The notes under the pieces: generated by a model | Told to the model about the DNA's origin: nothing | Seen by the model: only the letters and a program-made list of their open reading frames with translations | The model's database searches: none | Made by a program: the position numbers and the translations under genes | Part shown: in pieces, positions 26,456 through 38,080 of the stretch | How the letters are laid out: the number at the start of each line of letters is the position of its first letter | Position numbering within the stretch: position 1 is the first letter of the stretch | DNA from: Pseudomonadota bacterium | GTDB taxonomy: Bacteria; Pseudomonadota; Gammaproteobacteria; Burkholderiales; Rhodocyclaceae | DNA: 64,000 nt | Direction of reading: 5' to 3' | Assembly (NCBI GenBank): GCA_026399515.1 | Contig: JAPLQT010000119.1 | Coordinates: 1 to 64,000 of the forward strand

Positions 26456-26660
26456 GCGCTGGTCCGTGATTTCGCTTCGGCTCCCGGTGCTGGGGAGCGC
26501 ACATATCGCCGAATCGAAATCACGAACCAGCGCTGGAATATGGGTGGTCGATTTTGTGCAAAAGACATCAACCAGGGTCGAAACAGGAGGTCTGTGGAGT
26601 TTGATCGACCGATATGTGCGCGTTTGCACCGGGAGGGCGAGCAAACTTCACGGACCTCCT
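26456..26660. repeat. Nested inverted repeats in the liu operon gap
   Basis: The 370-bp gap 26420-26789 holds no gene but three inverted repeats: arms 26456-26474/26515-26533 (18 of 19 pairs, with an inner GCTCCC...GGGAGC hairpin), 26497-26508/26610-26621 (12 of 12, GCGCACATATCG), and 26585-26603/26642-26660 (17 of 19). The 12-bp pair crosses the other two, so the three stems cannot all form at once. This could be a structured RNA, an attenuator or a mobile-element relic. GAAGAAGCGC is also repeated in tandem near 26725-26745. Confidence 0.6.
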
Positions 26661-26789
26661 GCGCGCCTTTTTCCCTAGAATGAACGAGATCCAACGAGTA
26701 ACAGATTTCGCGTCCCAAATCGAAGAAGCGCGAAGAAGCGCCACGGATATTTGCATCGACCTTTGATTTTTAAGTAGGAGAGATTTCTC

Positions 26790-27392
26790 ATGTCCGACCC
26801 CATCGATTTCTACTTCGATTTTTCCTCGCCCTATTCCTATCTCGCCAGCGAGATGATCGACGAGTTGGCGGCCAAATACGGGCGGCAGGTCAAGTGGCGG
26901 CCGATCCTGCTGGGCGCGGCTTTCCAGAAGAGCGGTCTGCCGTTGCTGGTGACGGTGCCGCTCAAGGGTGAGTATTCGCTGCGCGATTTCGACCGCTCGG
27001 CGCGCTTCTACGGCATACCCTTCAAGTTCCCGGAGGAGTTTCCGCGCGCCACCCATACCGCGGCGCGCGGCTATTACTGGCTGCACGGGCAGGATTGCAA
27101 CCAGGCGCGCCAGTTCGCCCACGCGGTGTTCCGCGCCTACTGGATCGACGGTCGGAACATCTCCGATCTCGCCGTAATCAAGGACATCGCCGCCGGCCTG
27201 GGTGTCGATAGCGATGCCCTGGCCGAGGCGACGGGCCAGCCGGAAATCAAGGAACGCCTGAAAACCGAGACCGACGGGGCGATCGCCAAGGGCATGTTCG
27301 GTGCGCCGTATATGATTGTCGATGGCGAACCCTTCTGGGGCGCCGACCGGCTGCCGCAACTCGAAAAGTGGCTCGCCACCGGAGGATTCTGA
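26790..27392 (+). CDS. 2-hydroxychromene-2-carboxylate isomerase/kappa GST-like protein
   Basis: 200 residues, DsbA-like thioredoxin fold of the HCCA isomerase family: [17 protein letters not shown] with the active Ser of SPYS replacing the redox Cys, RHxxxA-type helix, [19 protein letters not shown]. Members isomerise aromatic intermediates with glutathione or act as kappa-class GSTs. AGGAGA ribosome site. Its place in a leucine operon is common in betaproteobacteria but the role there is not known. Confidence 0.9.
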   Translation: MSDPIDFYFDFSSPYSYLASEMIDELAAKYGRQVKWRPILLGAAFQKSGLPLLVTVPLKGEYSLRDFDRSARFYGIPFKFPEEFPRATHTAARGYYWLHGQDCNQARQFAHAVFRAYWIDGRNISDLAVIKDIAAGLGVDSDALAEATGQPEIKERLKTETDGAIAKGMFGAPYMIVDGEPFWGADRLPQLEKWLATGGF

Positions 27393-27399
27393 ATACACC

Positions 27400-29007
<1,608 letters not shown>

Positions 29008-29018
29008 TGGGAGCTGAC

Positions 29019-29807
29019 ATGTATCAGAACATACTCACCGAAGTCGATCGCGGCGTGGGCATCATCACGCTCAACCGCCCGGAGCGGCACAACGCCTTCG
29101 ACGACGCGCTGATCGCCGAATTGATCGATGCCGTCGCGATGATGGAGAACGAAGACGCGGTGCGCGTGCTGGTGATTTCCAGCACCGGCAAGAGCTTCTG
29201 CGCCGGCGCCGACCTCAACTGGATGAAGCGTGCCGCCGGTTTCTCGGCCGAAGAGGGCCTGCGCGATTCGCGCGCGCTGGCCGAAATGCTGCGTTGCCTG
29301 GCGCAGATGGGCAAGCCGACCGTGGCCCGCGTGCAGGGGAATGCCTACGGCGGCGGGGTCGGCCTGGTGGCAGCCTGCGACATCGCCATCGCCACCTTCG
29401 ACGCGCAGTTCACGCTTTCCGAAGTCAAGCTCGGTATCATCCCGGCTGTCATCAGCCCGCACGTCATCGCCGCCATCGGCGAACGCTATGCGCGCCGCTA
29501 CATGCTCACCGCAGAGCGCTTCGCAGCGGCGGAAGCCTATCGCATCGGCCTGCTGCATGAGATTGTGCCTGACGAGGAAGCGCTCGACGAAGCCGTCGGC
29601 GAGATCGTGGATGCCCTGTTGAAGAACAGCCCGAATGCGCTGAAAGAATGCAAGGCGCTGATCCGCGCCGTCGCCTCGCGTCCACTGACAGCCGAAGTGG
29701 TCGAGGATACGGCACAGCGCATCTGCCGAATGCGCGCCTCGGACGAAGGTCGGGAAGGCATGAGTTCATTTCTCGAGAAGCGCAAGCCGAATTGGGTGAT
29801 CGAGTGA
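29019..29807 (+). CDS. liuC: 3-methylglutaconyl-CoA hydratase
   Basis: 262 residues from the ATG at 29019, with GGGAG 5 bases upstream; an ATG at 29007 overlapping the liuB stop is the alternative. Crotonase with NRPERHNAFDD, CAGADLNWMKR and GNAYGGGVGLVAACDIAIA; the Glu in FTLSEVKLGIIPAVISPHV is retained. These features are those of LiuC/AUH. Hydrates 3-methylglutaconyl-CoA to HMG-CoA. Confidence 0.94.
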   Translation: MYQNILTEVDRGVGIITLNRPERHNAFDDALIAELIDAVAMMENEDAVRVLVISSTGKSFCAGADLNWMKRAAGFSAEEGLRDSRALAEMLRCLAQMGKPTVARVQGNAYGGGVGLVAACDIAIATFDAQFTLSEVKLGIIPAVISPHVIAAIGERYARRYMLTAERFAAAEAYRIGLLHEIVPDEEALDEAVGEIVDALLKNSPNALKECKALIRAVASRPLTAEVVEDTAQRICRMRASDEGREGMSSFLEKRKPNWVIE

Positions 29808-30289
29808 GCGCCCCCAGCCCGGTCCTGGCCCTGGACGCAGTGGATCTCACCGACGGCACGCGGGATGCGCGCTACGGCAGCCGCCACGCGGCTGTCGGGC
29901 GTCTGCTTGGACTCACCCATCTGGGGATGTCCTACGACATCATTGCACCGGGACAGCGCATCTGCCCCTTCCACAACCACCACGCCAACGACGAATTTTA
30001 CGTCGTGCTGGAGGGCCACGGCACCTACCGCAACGCGCAGGGCGAATATCCGGTGGCGCCTGGCGACGTGATCGGTGCGCCGGCGGGCGGACGCGAAACC
30101 GCGCACCAGATCATCAACACCGGCACGACTGACTTGCGAGTCCTGGTGGCGAGTTCCATGCGCGAACCTGACGTCTGCGAATATCCCGATTCGGACAAGT
30201 TCGCCGTCATGGCGGGACCGGCCGGCCAGCGCCGCTTTCGCCACATAGGACGCTGCAAGGACGCGGCCGACTACTATGAAGGCGAATAG
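29804..30289 (+). CDS. Cupin-domain protein
   Basis: 161 residues starting at GTG, which overlaps the liuC TGA as GTGA. Single cupin domain with metal-binding motif 1 PFHNHHANDEFYVVLEGHG (H-x-H-x4-E) and motif 2 around AHQIINTG. The tail (CEYPDSDKFAVMAG, then FRHIGRCKDAADYYEGE) is typical of a small cupin family in proteobacterial acyl-CoA operons. The catalysed reaction is unknown. Confidence 0.88.
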   Translation: MSAPSPVLALDAVDLTDGTRDARYGSRHAAVGRLLGLTHLGMSYDIIAPGQRICPFHNHHANDEFYVVLEGHGTYRNAQGEYPVAPGDVIGAPAGGRETAHQIINTGTTDLRVLVASSMREPDVCEYPDSDKFAVMAGPAGQRRFRHIGRCKDAADYYEGE

Positions 30290-30290
30290 C

Positions 30291-32306
30291 ATGTTCGAGA
30301 AGATACTCATCGCGAACCGAGGAGAGATAGCCTGCCGGGTCATCAAGACCGCACGGCGCCTGGGCATACGCACGGTCGCCGTGTATTCCGAGGCCGACGC
30401 CATGGCACGCCACGTGCGCATGGCCGACGAGGCCCTGCTGCTCGGACCGGCCGCCGCACGCGACTCTTACCTGGCCGGCGACAAGATTCTCGCCGCCGCG
30501 CGGCAGACAGGAGCACAGGCGATCCATCCCGGCTATGGTTTTCTCTCGGAAAACGCCGTCTTCGCCGAGGCCTGCCAGCGCGCGGGTGTGGTGTTCATCG
30601 GACCGCCGGTCGCGGCGATCCAGGCCATGGGCTCCAAGTCTGCCGCCAAGACCCTGATGGCGAAAGCCGGCGTGCCGCTGGTGCCGGGCTACCACGGCGA
30701 CCGGCAGGAACCCGAGTTCCTGCATACCCACGCCGATACCATCGGCTACCCGCTGCTGATCAAGGCCAGCGCCGGCGGCGGCGGCAAAGGCATGCGCGTG
30801 GCGACGCGCTCGGAAGAATTCCTCGAAGCCCTGGCCTCATGCAAGCGTGAAGCGGCATCCAGCTTCGGCGACGAGAACGTGTTGCTAGAGCGTTATTTGC
30901 AGCGCCCGCGGCATATTGAAATGCAGATCTTCGGCGACACGTTCGGCAACGTGGTGCATCTGTTCGAACGCGACTGCTCGGTGCAGCGCCGCCATCAGAA
31001 AGTACTGGAGGAGGCGCCCGCCCCCGGCATGACGACGGAACGCCGTGCCGCCATGGGCAAGGCGGCGGTGGATGCGGCCAAGGCGGTCGGCTATGTTGGC
31101 GCCGGGACGGTCGAGTTCATCGTCGACACAGTCGGCGAAATGAGCGGCACTTTCTACTTCATGGAGATGAACACCCGGCTGCAGGTCGAACATCCGGTCA
31201 CCGAGATGATCACCGGCCTCGACCTGGTCGAATGGCAATTGCTGGTGGCCGCCGGCGAGGCGTTGCCGCTGGCGCAGGAGCAATTGGCGATCCGCGGCCA
31301 TGCCTTGGAAGCGCGCATCTATGCCGAGGATCCGGACAAGGGCTTCCTGCCTTCGACCGGCCGCCTGGTGCACCTGGCGCCGCCTGAAGAGTCGCTGCAC
31401 GTCCGGGTGGATACCGGCGTCGAACAGGGCGATGCCATCACCCCGCATTACGATCCGATGATCAGCAAGCTGATCGTCTGGGACGAAACCCGCGACAAGG
31501 CGCTGGCCCGCATGCTGCAGGCGCTGGCGCAGTACCGCGTGGTAGGGGTGGCGAACAATGTCGGTTTCCTGGCGCGCCTGGTGGCTTGCCCTTCCTTTTC
31601 TTCCGCCGACCTCGATACCGGTCTGATCGAGCACGAAAATGCCCAGTTATTCCAGGAGGCCGGCGAACCGCCGCGCCAGGCTTGGCTGATCACAGCGCTC
31701 GCCGAACTGTTGCGCGAGGCGCGCGAGGCCGGGCGTGCCGCGCAGCGTGACGACGACCCGACTTCGCCCTGGCACCGCCGCGACGGCTGGCGCATGAACA
31801 GCGCCGCGCAGCGCACGCTGCTGTTGCGTCATGGCGAAATCGGCAAGAACATCGCCGTGGCTTACGACAGCCACAGCGGCTACGTTATGACCGTCGACGG
31901 CCAGGCAACGCGCGTCGACGGCGAACTGGGCGACAACGGCAGTCTGCGCGCCGATCTCGGCGGTACACGTATCGCCGCCACCGTTGTGGCGGCCGGCGAA
32001 CGGCGTCACGCCTTCCTGCACGGCCGCGCCTACATCTTCGCCTGCGTCGATCCGCTCTACCACGCCGGCGAAGGCGGTGGCGCCGAAGGCGGCCTGGTGG
32101 CGCCGATGCCGGGCAAGGTGATCGCCCTGATCGCCACAGTCGGAGCGCCTTTGAGCAAAGGCGCACCGCTGCTGATCCTGGAAGCGATGAAAATGGAACA
32201 CACCATCACTGCCCCGGTGAACGGCACGGTCAAGAGTTTCTGTTTCGGCGTCGGCGACCAGGTTGGCGACGGCGCGGAGCTGGTGGAATTTGAGGTCGCG
32301 AAATAA
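30291..32306 (+). CDS. liuD: Methylcrotonyl-CoA carboxylase, biotin-containing (alpha) subunit
   Basis: 671 residues from MFEKILIANRGEIACRVI; an ATG 15 bases earlier lies inside the cupin gene. Biotin carboxylase domain (ATP-grasp loop KASAGGGGKGMRVA, EMNTRLQVEHPVTE), central linker domain, and C-terminal biotinyl domain with the attachment lysine in EAMKMEH. Carboxylates biotin with bicarbonate and ATP; works with LiuB. Confidence 0.96.
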   Translation: MFEKILIANRGEIACRVIKTARRLGIRTVAVYSEADAMARHVRMADEALLLGPAAARDSYLAGDKILAAARQTGAQAIHPGYGFLSENAVFAEACQRAGVVFIGPPVAAIQAMGSKSAAKTLMAKAGVPLVPGYHGDRQEPEFLHTHADTIGYPLLIKASAGGGGKGMRVATRSEEFLEALASCKREAASSFGDENVLLERYLQRPRHIEMQIFGDTFGNVVHLFERDCSVQRRHQKVLEEAPAPGMTTERRAAMGKAAVDAAKAVGYVGAGTVEFIVDTVGEMSGTFYFMEMNTRLQVEHPVTEMITGLDLVEWQLLVAAGEALPLAQEQLAIRGHALEARIYAEDPDKGFLPSTGRLVHLAPPEESLHVRVDTGVEQGDAITPHYDPMISKLIVWDETRDKALARMLQALAQYRVVGVANNVGFLARLVACPSFSSADLDTGLIEHENAQLFQEAGEPPRQAWLITALAELLREAREAGRAAQRDDDPTSPWHRRDGWRMNSAAQRTLLLRHGEIGKNIAVAYDSHSGYVMTVDGQATRVDGELGDNGSLRADLGGTRIAATVVAAGERRHAFLHGRAYIFACVDPLYHAGEGGGAEGGLVAPMPGKVIALIATVGAPLSKGAPLLILEAMKMEHTITAPVNGTVKSFCFGVGDQVGDGAELVEFEVAK

Positions 32307-33230
32307 ATGGCGCTGCCTACCAAAGTCAAGATCGTCGACGTCAGTCCGCGCGACGGATTGCAAAATGAGAAGCAGAGCGTGCTGACGGCAACCAAGATCG
32401 AATTGGTGCGCCGCCTCGGTGTTGCAGGACTCAAGGCCATTGAGGCGACCGCCTTCGTGTCCCCCAAGTGGGTGCCGCAGATGGCCGACAATGCCGAGGT
32501 GATGGCGGGTATTTCTCGCCTGGAAGGAGTTGCCGGGATCAGCTATCCGGCGCTGGTTCCCAATCTCAAGGGCTTGGAAGCGGCTCTGACAGCGGGTGCC
32601 AGGGAAGTCGCGGTGTTTGGCGCGGCCTCGGAGGCCTTTTCGCAAAAGAACATCAACTGCTCGATAGCCGAAAGCCTGGAACGCTTCCGCCTGGTGGTCG
32701 AGGCGGCGAAGAAAGCCGATGTGAAGGTCCGCGGCTACGTCTCCTGCGTGCTGGGCTGCCCATATCAGGGCGAAGTCGCGCCGCAGGCGGTGGCCGAGGT
32801 CGCCCGGGCGCTTTACGATATGGGCTGCTACGAAATCTCGCTGGGCGACACCATAGGCGCGGGCACGCCGGAGAAAGCCAAAGCCATGATCGAGGCGGTC
32901 GCCAAGCATTTGCCGCTGAAGAAGATCGCCGGCCATTACCACGATACTTACGGCATGGCGGTGGCCAACATTTATGCCTCCTTGCAGTGCGGCGTGGCGA
33001 TATTCGACAGTTCTGTGGCCGGCCTGGGCGGCTGTCCGTATTCCCCCGGAGCCTCCGGCAACGTGGCGACCGAGGACGTGGTGTATCTGCTCTCCGGCCT
33101 GGGCATCGATACCGGCATCGACCTTGCCGCGCTGGCGGCGACCGGCGCCTGGATCAGCGGCGAACTCGGGCGCGCTTCGAATTCCCGCGTCGGCCGCGCG
33201 CTGTTGGCGAAAGCGGCCAAGAAGGCATGA
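32307..33230 (+). CDS. liuE: Hydroxymethylglutaryl-CoA lyase
   Basis: 307 residues. TIM-barrel lyase with [13 protein letters not shown] (catalytic Arg and Asp), [13 protein letters not shown] (metal His pair) and [19 protein letters not shown] with the active-site Cys. Cleaves HMG-CoA to acetyl-CoA and acetoacetate, the last step of leucine degradation. Begins directly after the liuD stop. Confidence 0.96.
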   Translation: MALPTKVKIVDVSPRDGLQNEKQSVLTATKIELVRRLGVAGLKAIEATAFVSPKWVPQMADNAEVMAGISRLEGVAGISYPALVPNLKGLEAALTAGAREVAVFGAASEAFSQKNINCSIAESLERFRLVVEAAKKADVKVRGYVSCVLGCPYQGEVAPQAVAEVARALYDMGCYEISLGDTIGAGTPEKAKAMIEAVAKHLPLKKIAGHYHDTYGMAVANIYASLQCGVAIFDSSVAGLGGCPYSPGASGNVATEDVVYLLSGLGIDTGIDLAALAATGAWISGELGRASNSRVGRALLAKAAKKA

Positions 33231-33430
33231 TCGCCTCGCCCTGCATCGATGTATGCAAGATGGACGAGGCGTCCGGCCTGTGCCAGGGGTGCTACCGCAG
33301 CCTGGCGGAAATCGCCGCCTGGAGCGGCGCCAGCGACACGGAGCGGGTACAAATTCTTGCTGCCGTCTCGCAACGCCGGGCGCGCCTGGACCCGGCCGCC
33401 GACCCCGTCTGCAACTGTACCGATAGCTGA
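33227..33430 (+). CDS. DUF1289 small cysteine-rich protein
   Basis: 67 residues; ATG overlaps the liuE stop (ATGA). [21 protein letters not shown] has the C-x3-C-x8-C-x2-C pattern of DUF1289 (YdhL-like), which probably binds an Fe-S cluster or zinc. [15 protein letters not shown] is the conserved 'EI..W' helix. Function unknown; commonly encoded at the end of other operons. Confidence 0.88.
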   Translation: MIASPCIDVCKMDEASGLCQGCYRSLAEIAAWSGASDTERVQILAAVSQRRARLDPAADPVCNCTDS

Positions 33431-33431
33431 C

Positions 33432-34355
33432 ATGAAGCTGCCGCTGCCGCCTCAGGTTCGCGTGCTCGAACGCGGCTGGCTTTCCTCCAACAACATCCTG
33501 TTCCTCGAAGGCGAGGCCGCCGCCCTGGTCGATAGCGGCTACGTCAGCCATGCCCCGCAGACCGTAGAACTGGTGCGCCAGGCGCTGGACGGCCGGCGCC
33601 TGGCGCGGCTCGTCAACACTCACGGCCATTCCGACCATATCGGCGGAAACGCCGCCTTGCAGCGCGAATTCGGCTGCACCATCACCGTCCCCGAGGGGAT
33701 CACCGACGCCATTACCACCTGGGACGAAGAGGCGCTGATGCTGACGCCCTCCGGGCAGCGCGGCGACCGTTTCCTGCACGATGCGAGCCATAGACCCGGC
33801 GACGAATTCGAGCTGGGCGGGCTGGTCTGGCGGGCCTTGCACGCGCCGGGCCACGACATGGACGCACTGGTGTTCTACTGCGACAGCCGGCGCATCCTGA
33901 TCTCGGGCGATGCGCTATGGCGGGACGGATTCGGCATCCAGTTCGCCGAAATTCTGGGCCAGGCCGCCGGCCTGGCCGCGACCAAGCAGACCCTGGAGGC
34001 CATCGGCCGGCTCGCCGTGGATGTAGTGATACCGGGACATGGCGCCGCGTTCGCCGAGTTCGACGACGCCATGGAACGTGCCTTGAAGCGCGTCGCCGCC
34101 TTCGAGGAGGATCCGTCGCGCATGGCGCGCAATGCACTGAAGGCCTGTTTCATTTTCAACCTGCTGGAACTGCGGCGTCTGCCACGCGAACGCCTGGCCG
34201 AGTACCTCGGCGGCATCGCCTTCTTCAACGATATCAACCGGCGCATCCTGCGTTTGTCGCCGGAAGTGCTGGCCGATTGGCTGGTGTCGGAGCTGCTCCG
34301 GGCGCGGGTGGTGGAGTTGCACGACGGCGATATCGTGCCGATGCAGGCTGCGTAA
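33432..34355 (+). CDS. MBL-fold hydrolase closing the liu operon
   Basis: 307 residues from the ATG at 33432, 1 base after the DUF1289 stop. Zinc motif NTHGHSDHIGGN (HxHxDH), His in HAPGHDMDALVF, Asp in ISGDALWRDG and His in IPGHGAAF. A helical C-terminal part (ARNALKACFIFNLLELRRLP) resembles LACTB2-like proteins. Probably a thioester or lactone hydrolase; unrelated in detail to the MBL gene before phaC. Confidence 0.88.
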   Translation: MKLPLPPQVRVLERGWLSSNNILFLEGEAAALVDSGYVSHAPQTVELVRQALDGRRLARLVNTHGHSDHIGGNAALQREFGCTITVPEGITDAITTWDEEALMLTPSGQRGDRFLHDASHRPGDEFELGGLVWRALHAPGHDMDALVFYCDSRRILISGDALWRDGFGIQFAEILGQAAGLAATKQTLEAIGRLAVDVVIPGHGAAFAEFDDAMERALKRVAAFEEDPSRMARNALKACFIFNLLELRRLPRERLAEYLGGIAFFNDINRRILRLSPEVLADWLVSELLRARVVELHDGDIVPMQAA

Positions 34356-34447
34356 AGGCAAGGCAAAGCCGGACTCGCATTGACAGGAGTGGCGAAAAGC
34401 CGGAAAATGCCGCCCTTTCGTCGGTGGCCTTTGGGCCGTCGTCAAGT

Positions 34448-34524
34448 TGGGGAGTCGCCAAGCTGGTTAAGGCACTGGATTTTGATTCCAGCATGCGAAG
34501 GTTCGAATCCTTCCTCCCCAGCCA
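34448..34524 (+). tRNA. tRNA-Gln (anticodon TTG)
   Basis: Acceptor arms TGGGGAG and CTCCCCA pair perfectly; anticodon stem CTGGA/TCCAG encloses TTTTGAT with anticodon TTG; T-arm GAAGG-TTCGAAT-CCTTC; CCA is encoded. 77 nt. In betaproteobacteria a tRNA-Gln commonly precedes prs, as here. Confidence 0.97.
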
Positions 34525-34600
34525 GGATTCCCTTCAGACCAGCATAGGGGCAGTTTTCCCCCTCCGCTTTTAGTGATTACCCGCGTCGAGCGAGATACGT

Positions 34601-35551
34601 ATGGCTTACGACAGCCTGATGGTGTTCACCGGCAACGCCAACCCGAAGTTGGCGTCCGATGTTGTCAAACGCCTGAGCATTTCCCTGGGCCGCGCCATGG
34701 TTGGACGTTTCTCCGATGGCGAAGTCAGCGTCGAGATTCTCGAAAACGTTCGCGGCAAGGATGTGTTCGTGTTGCAGTCGACCTGCGCCCCGACCAACGA
34801 CAACCTGATGGAACTGCTGATCATGGTCGATGCGTTGAAACGCGCTTCGGCCGGGCGCATCACCACGGTGATTCCGTACTTCGGTTATGCGCGCCAGGAT
34901 CGCCGGCCGCGCTCGGCGCGTGTCCCGATCGCCGCCAAGGTGGTGGCCAATATGCTGCAGGCGGCGGGCGTCCAGCGCCTGTTAACGGTCGACCTGCATG
35001 CCGACCAGATCCAGGGATTTTTCGATATTCCGGTGGATAATATTTATGCCGGACCGATTCTGCTCGGCGATATCTGGAAGCAGCGCCACGAGGAACTGGT
35101 GGTGGTTTCTCCCGATATCGGCGGCGTGGTGCGGGCCAGGGCGCTGGCCAAGCATCTTGAGTCCGATCTGGCCATCATCGACAAGCGCCGTCCCAAGGCC
35201 AATGTTTCAGAAGTGATGAACATCATCGGCGAAGTGGATGGGCGCACCTGCGTGATCGTCGATGACATGGTCGACACCGCTGGCACGCTGTGCAAGGCGG
35301 CCGCAGCGTTGAAGGAACAGGGCGCCAATAAAGTGCTGGCCTATTGCACCCACCCGGTGCTGTCCGGCGCGGCGATTGCACGCATCTCGGAATCGACATT
35401 GGATGAACTGGTGGTGACCGACACCATTCCCCTGCGCGAAGAGGCCCGCGCCTGCAAGCGCATCCGCCAGGTGTCGATCGGCGGCTTGCTGGCGGAGACC
35501 ATGTTGCGGATTAGCAACGAGGATTCGGTGTCCTCGCTGTTTATGGAATGA
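34601..35551 (+). CDS. prs: Ribose-phosphate pyrophosphokinase
   Basis: 316 residues. Class I PRPP synthase: [39 protein letters not shown] flexible loop, [12 protein letters not shown], and PRPP-binding [12 protein letters not shown]. Makes PRPP from ribose 5-phosphate and ATP for nucleotide, His and Trp synthesis. Begins 76 bp after tRNA-Gln. Confidence 0.97.
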   Translation: MAYDSLMVFTGNANPKLASDVVKRLSISLGRAMVGRFSDGEVSVEILENVRGKDVFVLQSTCAPTNDNLMELLIMVDALKRASAGRITTVIPYFGYARQDRRPRSARVPIAAKVVANMLQAAGVQRLLTVDLHADQIQGFFDIPVDNIYAGPILLGDIWKQRHEELVVVSPDIGGVVRARALAKHLESDLAIIDKRRPKANVSEVMNIIGEVDGRTCVIVDDMVDTAGTLCKAAAALKEQGANKVLAYCTHPVLSGAAIARISESTLDELVVTDTIPLREEARACKRIRQVSIGGLLAETMLRISNEDSVSSLFME

Positions 35552-35592
35552 TTTTTTTTGCCGAAGCAGGCATGAAACCATGCCTGCTTCGG
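35552..35592 (+). terminator. Strong hairpin after prs, preceded by a T run
   Basis: A perfect 14-bp stem (35561-35574 with 35579-35592) and AAAC loop stands 9 bp after the prs stop. The T tract (35552-35559) lies before rather than after the stem, so it is not a textbook intrinsic terminator. It may trim or attenuate read-through into rplY. Confidence 0.5.
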
Positions 35593-35644
35593 CGTTAACC
35601 AACCCAGCCTGGTCGCGGGCGGGTTTTATCTTGGAGTAAAGAGC

Positions 35645-36310
35645 ATGCATATCGAGTTCAACGCGCAAGCGCGCACCCTGCAGGGCACCGGAGCGAGCCG
35701 CCGCCTGCGCAAGGCCGGGCGAGTCCCGGGCGTCGTATATGGCGGCGACAAGCCGGCCGAGGCGATCGACATCGATCACAATGAAATCTATCACAAGCTG
35801 AAGCAGGAGGCTTTTCATGCCTCCGTGCTGAACATGGTGATTGCCGGCGCCAAGCAGAACGTGCTGTTGCGCGACGTGCAGATGCATCCGTTCAAGCGCC
35901 AGGTGCTGCATCTCGACTTCCAGCGCGTCGATGCCACCCACAAGATGCATATCAAGGTGCCGCTGCACTTCATCAACGCCGATATCGCTCCGGGCGTCAA
36001 ACAGCAGGGCGGCATCGTCTCGCACGTGATGACCGAACTGAATATCACCTGTCTGGTCGGCGATTTGCCGGAGTTCATCGAAGTCGACCTCAAGGATCTG
36101 GTCGCCGGCCATTCGATCCACGTCTCCGCGCTGACCCTGCCGAAGGGCGTGCAAGCCTCCCTGCACAAGGGCGAGGATCCGGTGGTTGCCGCCGTGACCA
36201 TCCCGCGTGGCGGTATCGCTGACGAGGCGGAGGATGCGGCTGTGGCAGCTGCTGCCGCGGCGGCATCGGCACCGGCGGCACCGGCACCGGTCGAGAAGGA
36301 GAAGAAGTAA
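35645..36310 (+). CDS. rplY: 50S ribosomal protein L25/general stress protein Ctc
   Basis: 221 residues, the long Ctc form. N-terminal L25 domain ([20 protein letters not shown]) binding 5S rRNA, then the TL5-type C-terminal beta domain ([31 protein letters not shown]), ending in an Ala/Pro-rich tail and EKEKK. GGAG ribosome site. Typically found between prs and pth. Confidence 0.97.
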   Translation: MHIEFNAQARTLQGTGASRRLRKAGRVPGVVYGGDKPAEAIDIDHNEIYHKLKQEAFHASVLNMVIAGAKQNVLLRDVQMHPFKRQVLHLDFQRVDATHKMHIKVPLHFINADIAPGVKQQGGIVSHVMTELNITCLVGDLPEFIEVDLKDLVAGHSIHVSALTLPKGVQASLHKGEDPVVAAVTIPRGGIADEAEDAAVAAAAAAASAPAAPAPVEKEKK

Positions 36311-36311
36311 T

Positions 36312-36962
36312 TTGACTCAGACGCAGGGCGCCGGGAATCCTCGGCGCCCGCCTCGCCTGATCGTCGGCCTCGGCAATCCCGGGGCGGAATATGCCAAAAC
36401 CCGGCACAACGCCGGGTTTTGGTTTTGTGCGCGGCTGGCGCGTGAACTTGGCATCTCGCTGACGAAGGAATCTCGTTTTCGCGGCGAAGTCGGGTCACTG
36501 CGCGGCCGTACCAGCGAGGAACACGCCTGGCTGCTGATGCCGCAGACCTTCATGAATCATTCGGGCCAGGCGGTGCAGGCGCTGATGAGCTTCTATCAAT
36601 TGGAACCGGACCAGATGCTGGTGGTCCACGATGAACTGGACCTGCAACCGGGAACCTTGCGCCTCAAGTTCGGCGGCGGACTGGGCGGTCATAACGGCCT
36701 CAAGGACATCACGGCCCATCTCGGCACCCAGGATTACTGGCGCCTGCGGATCGGCATCGGTCACCCGGGCGATCGCGATGAGGTGGTCAACTATGTGCTG
36801 AAACCGCCGCGCAAGGAGGAAGGCGAGGCGCTTGATGCCGCACTCGATCGCGCGCTGCTGACCTGGCCCTGGCTGGCGCAGGGCGATTGGCCCGCGGCGA
36901 TGCAGAAACTGAATTCGAAACCGGACGTGGCCCCCGAGCCCGCCAAGAAAGAACAACCATGA
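36312..36962 (+). CDS. pth: Peptidyl-tRNA hydrolase
   Basis: 216 residues with a likely TTG start at 36312 behind an AGGAGAAG site. No ATG lies between the rplY stop and the first conserved strand [20 protein letters not shown], which contains catalytic His in TRHNAG. Also [24 protein letters not shown] and [13 protein letters not shown]. Releases peptides from stalled peptidyl-tRNA. The C-terminus overlaps ychF (ATGA). Confidence 0.95.
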   Translation: MTQTQGAGNPRRPPRLIVGLGNPGAEYAKTRHNAGFWFCARLARELGISLTKESRFRGEVGSLRGRTSEEHAWLLMPQTFMNHSGQAVQALMSFYQLEPDQMLVVHDELDLQPGTLRLKFGGGLGGHNGLKDITAHLGTQDYWRLRIGIGHPGDRDEVVNYVLKPPRKEEGEALDAALDRALLTWPWLAQGDWPAAMQKLNSKPDVAPEPAKKEQP

Positions 36963-38053
36963 GCCTCAAATGCGGCATCGTCGGCTTGCCCAACGTCGGC
37001 AAGTCCACCCTGTTCAACGCCCTGACCAAATCCGGGATTGCGGCGGAGAACTATCCCTTCTGCACCATTGAGCCCAATGTCGGCATCGTCGAGGTGCCCG
37101 ATCCGCGCGTCGATGCCCTGTCGGAGATCGTCAAGCCGCAGCGTGTGCAGCATGCCATCGTCGAATTCGTGGACATCGCCGGGCTGGTGGCGGGCGCGTC
37201 CAAGGGCGAAGGCCTGGGCAACCAGTTTCTCGCCAACATCCGCGAGACCGATGCCATCGTGCATGTGGTGCGCTGCTTCGAGAACGACAACATCGTGCAT
37301 GTCACCGGCGGCGTCAATCCGCTCTCCGACATCGAGACCATCGAGACTGAGCTGGCGCTGGCCGACATGACGACGGTGGAAAAAAGCCTCAACCGCCATA
37401 CCAAGCAGGCGCGTTCCGGCGGCGACAAGGAAGCCGCGCGCATCGTCGCGGTCCTGGAAAAATGCCAGGCGCAACTCGACAAGGTCAGACCGGTACGTGC
37501 CCTGGATTTGTCCCGGGAAGAATGGGAGGCCCTGAAACCCTTCTGCCTATTGACCGCCAAGCCGGTGTTGTATGCCGCCAACGTCGATGAGCAGGGTTAT
37601 CACGACAATCCGCTACTGGCCCAGGTGGAAGCCTATGCCGCCCAGGTGAAGGCGCCGGTCGTCGCCTTCTGCGCCGCGCTGGAAGCCGAAATCGCCGACC
37701 TGGCCGATGCCGACAAGCTGGAGTTCCTGGCCGATCTCGGCCAGAGCGAACCCGGCCTGAACCGCCTGATCCGCGCTGGCTACCAACTGCTGGGTCTACA
37801 GACCTACTTCACCGCGGGCGTCAAGGAAGTGCGGGCGTGGACCATCCATGTCGGTGATACGGCCCCTCAGGCCGCCGGCGTGATCCACACCGATTTCGAA
37901 CACGGATTCATTCGCGCCGAAGTCATCTCCTACGCCGACTTCATCGCCTGCAAGGGCGAGCAGGGCGCCAAGGAGGCCGGTAAGATGCGTCTGGAAGGCA
38001 AGGACTACGTGGTGCATGATGGCGACGTCATGCATTTCCGCTTCAATGTGTAA
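36959..38053 (+). CDS. ychF: Redox-regulated ATPase/GTPase YchF
   Basis: 364 residues, exact family length. Obg-like fold: P-loop [15 protein letters not shown], switch region [20 protein letters not shown], and the NVDE motif (AANVDEQGY) that shifts specificity to ATP in place of NKxD. C-terminal TGS domain [20 protein letters not shown]. Ribosome-associated stress-linked P-loop protein. Confidence 0.97.
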   Translation: MSLKCGIVGLPNVGKSTLFNALTKSGIAAENYPFCTIEPNVGIVEVPDPRVDALSEIVKPQRVQHAIVEFVDIAGLVAGASKGEGLGNQFLANIRETDAIVHVVRCFENDNIVHVTGGVNPLSDIETIETELALADMTTVEKSLNRHTKQARSGGDKEAARIVAVLEKCQAQLDKVRPVRALDLSREEWEALKPFCLLTAKPVLYAANVDEQGYHDNPLLAQVEAYAAQVKAPVVAFCAALEAEIADLADADKLEFLADLGQSEPGLNRLIRAGYQLLGLQTYFTAGVKEVRAWTIHVGDTAPQAAGVIHTDFEHGFIRAEVISYADFIACKGEQGAKEAGKMRLEGKDYVVHDGDVMHFRFNV

Positions 38054-38080
38054 GTCGGGTTTCGCCCACGCAACAACGAT

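Noticed and set aside
31647-33854. 735-codon frame on the minus strand opposite liuD-liuE
   Set aside because: Antisense to three conserved genes, composition typical of a reversed GC-rich gene.
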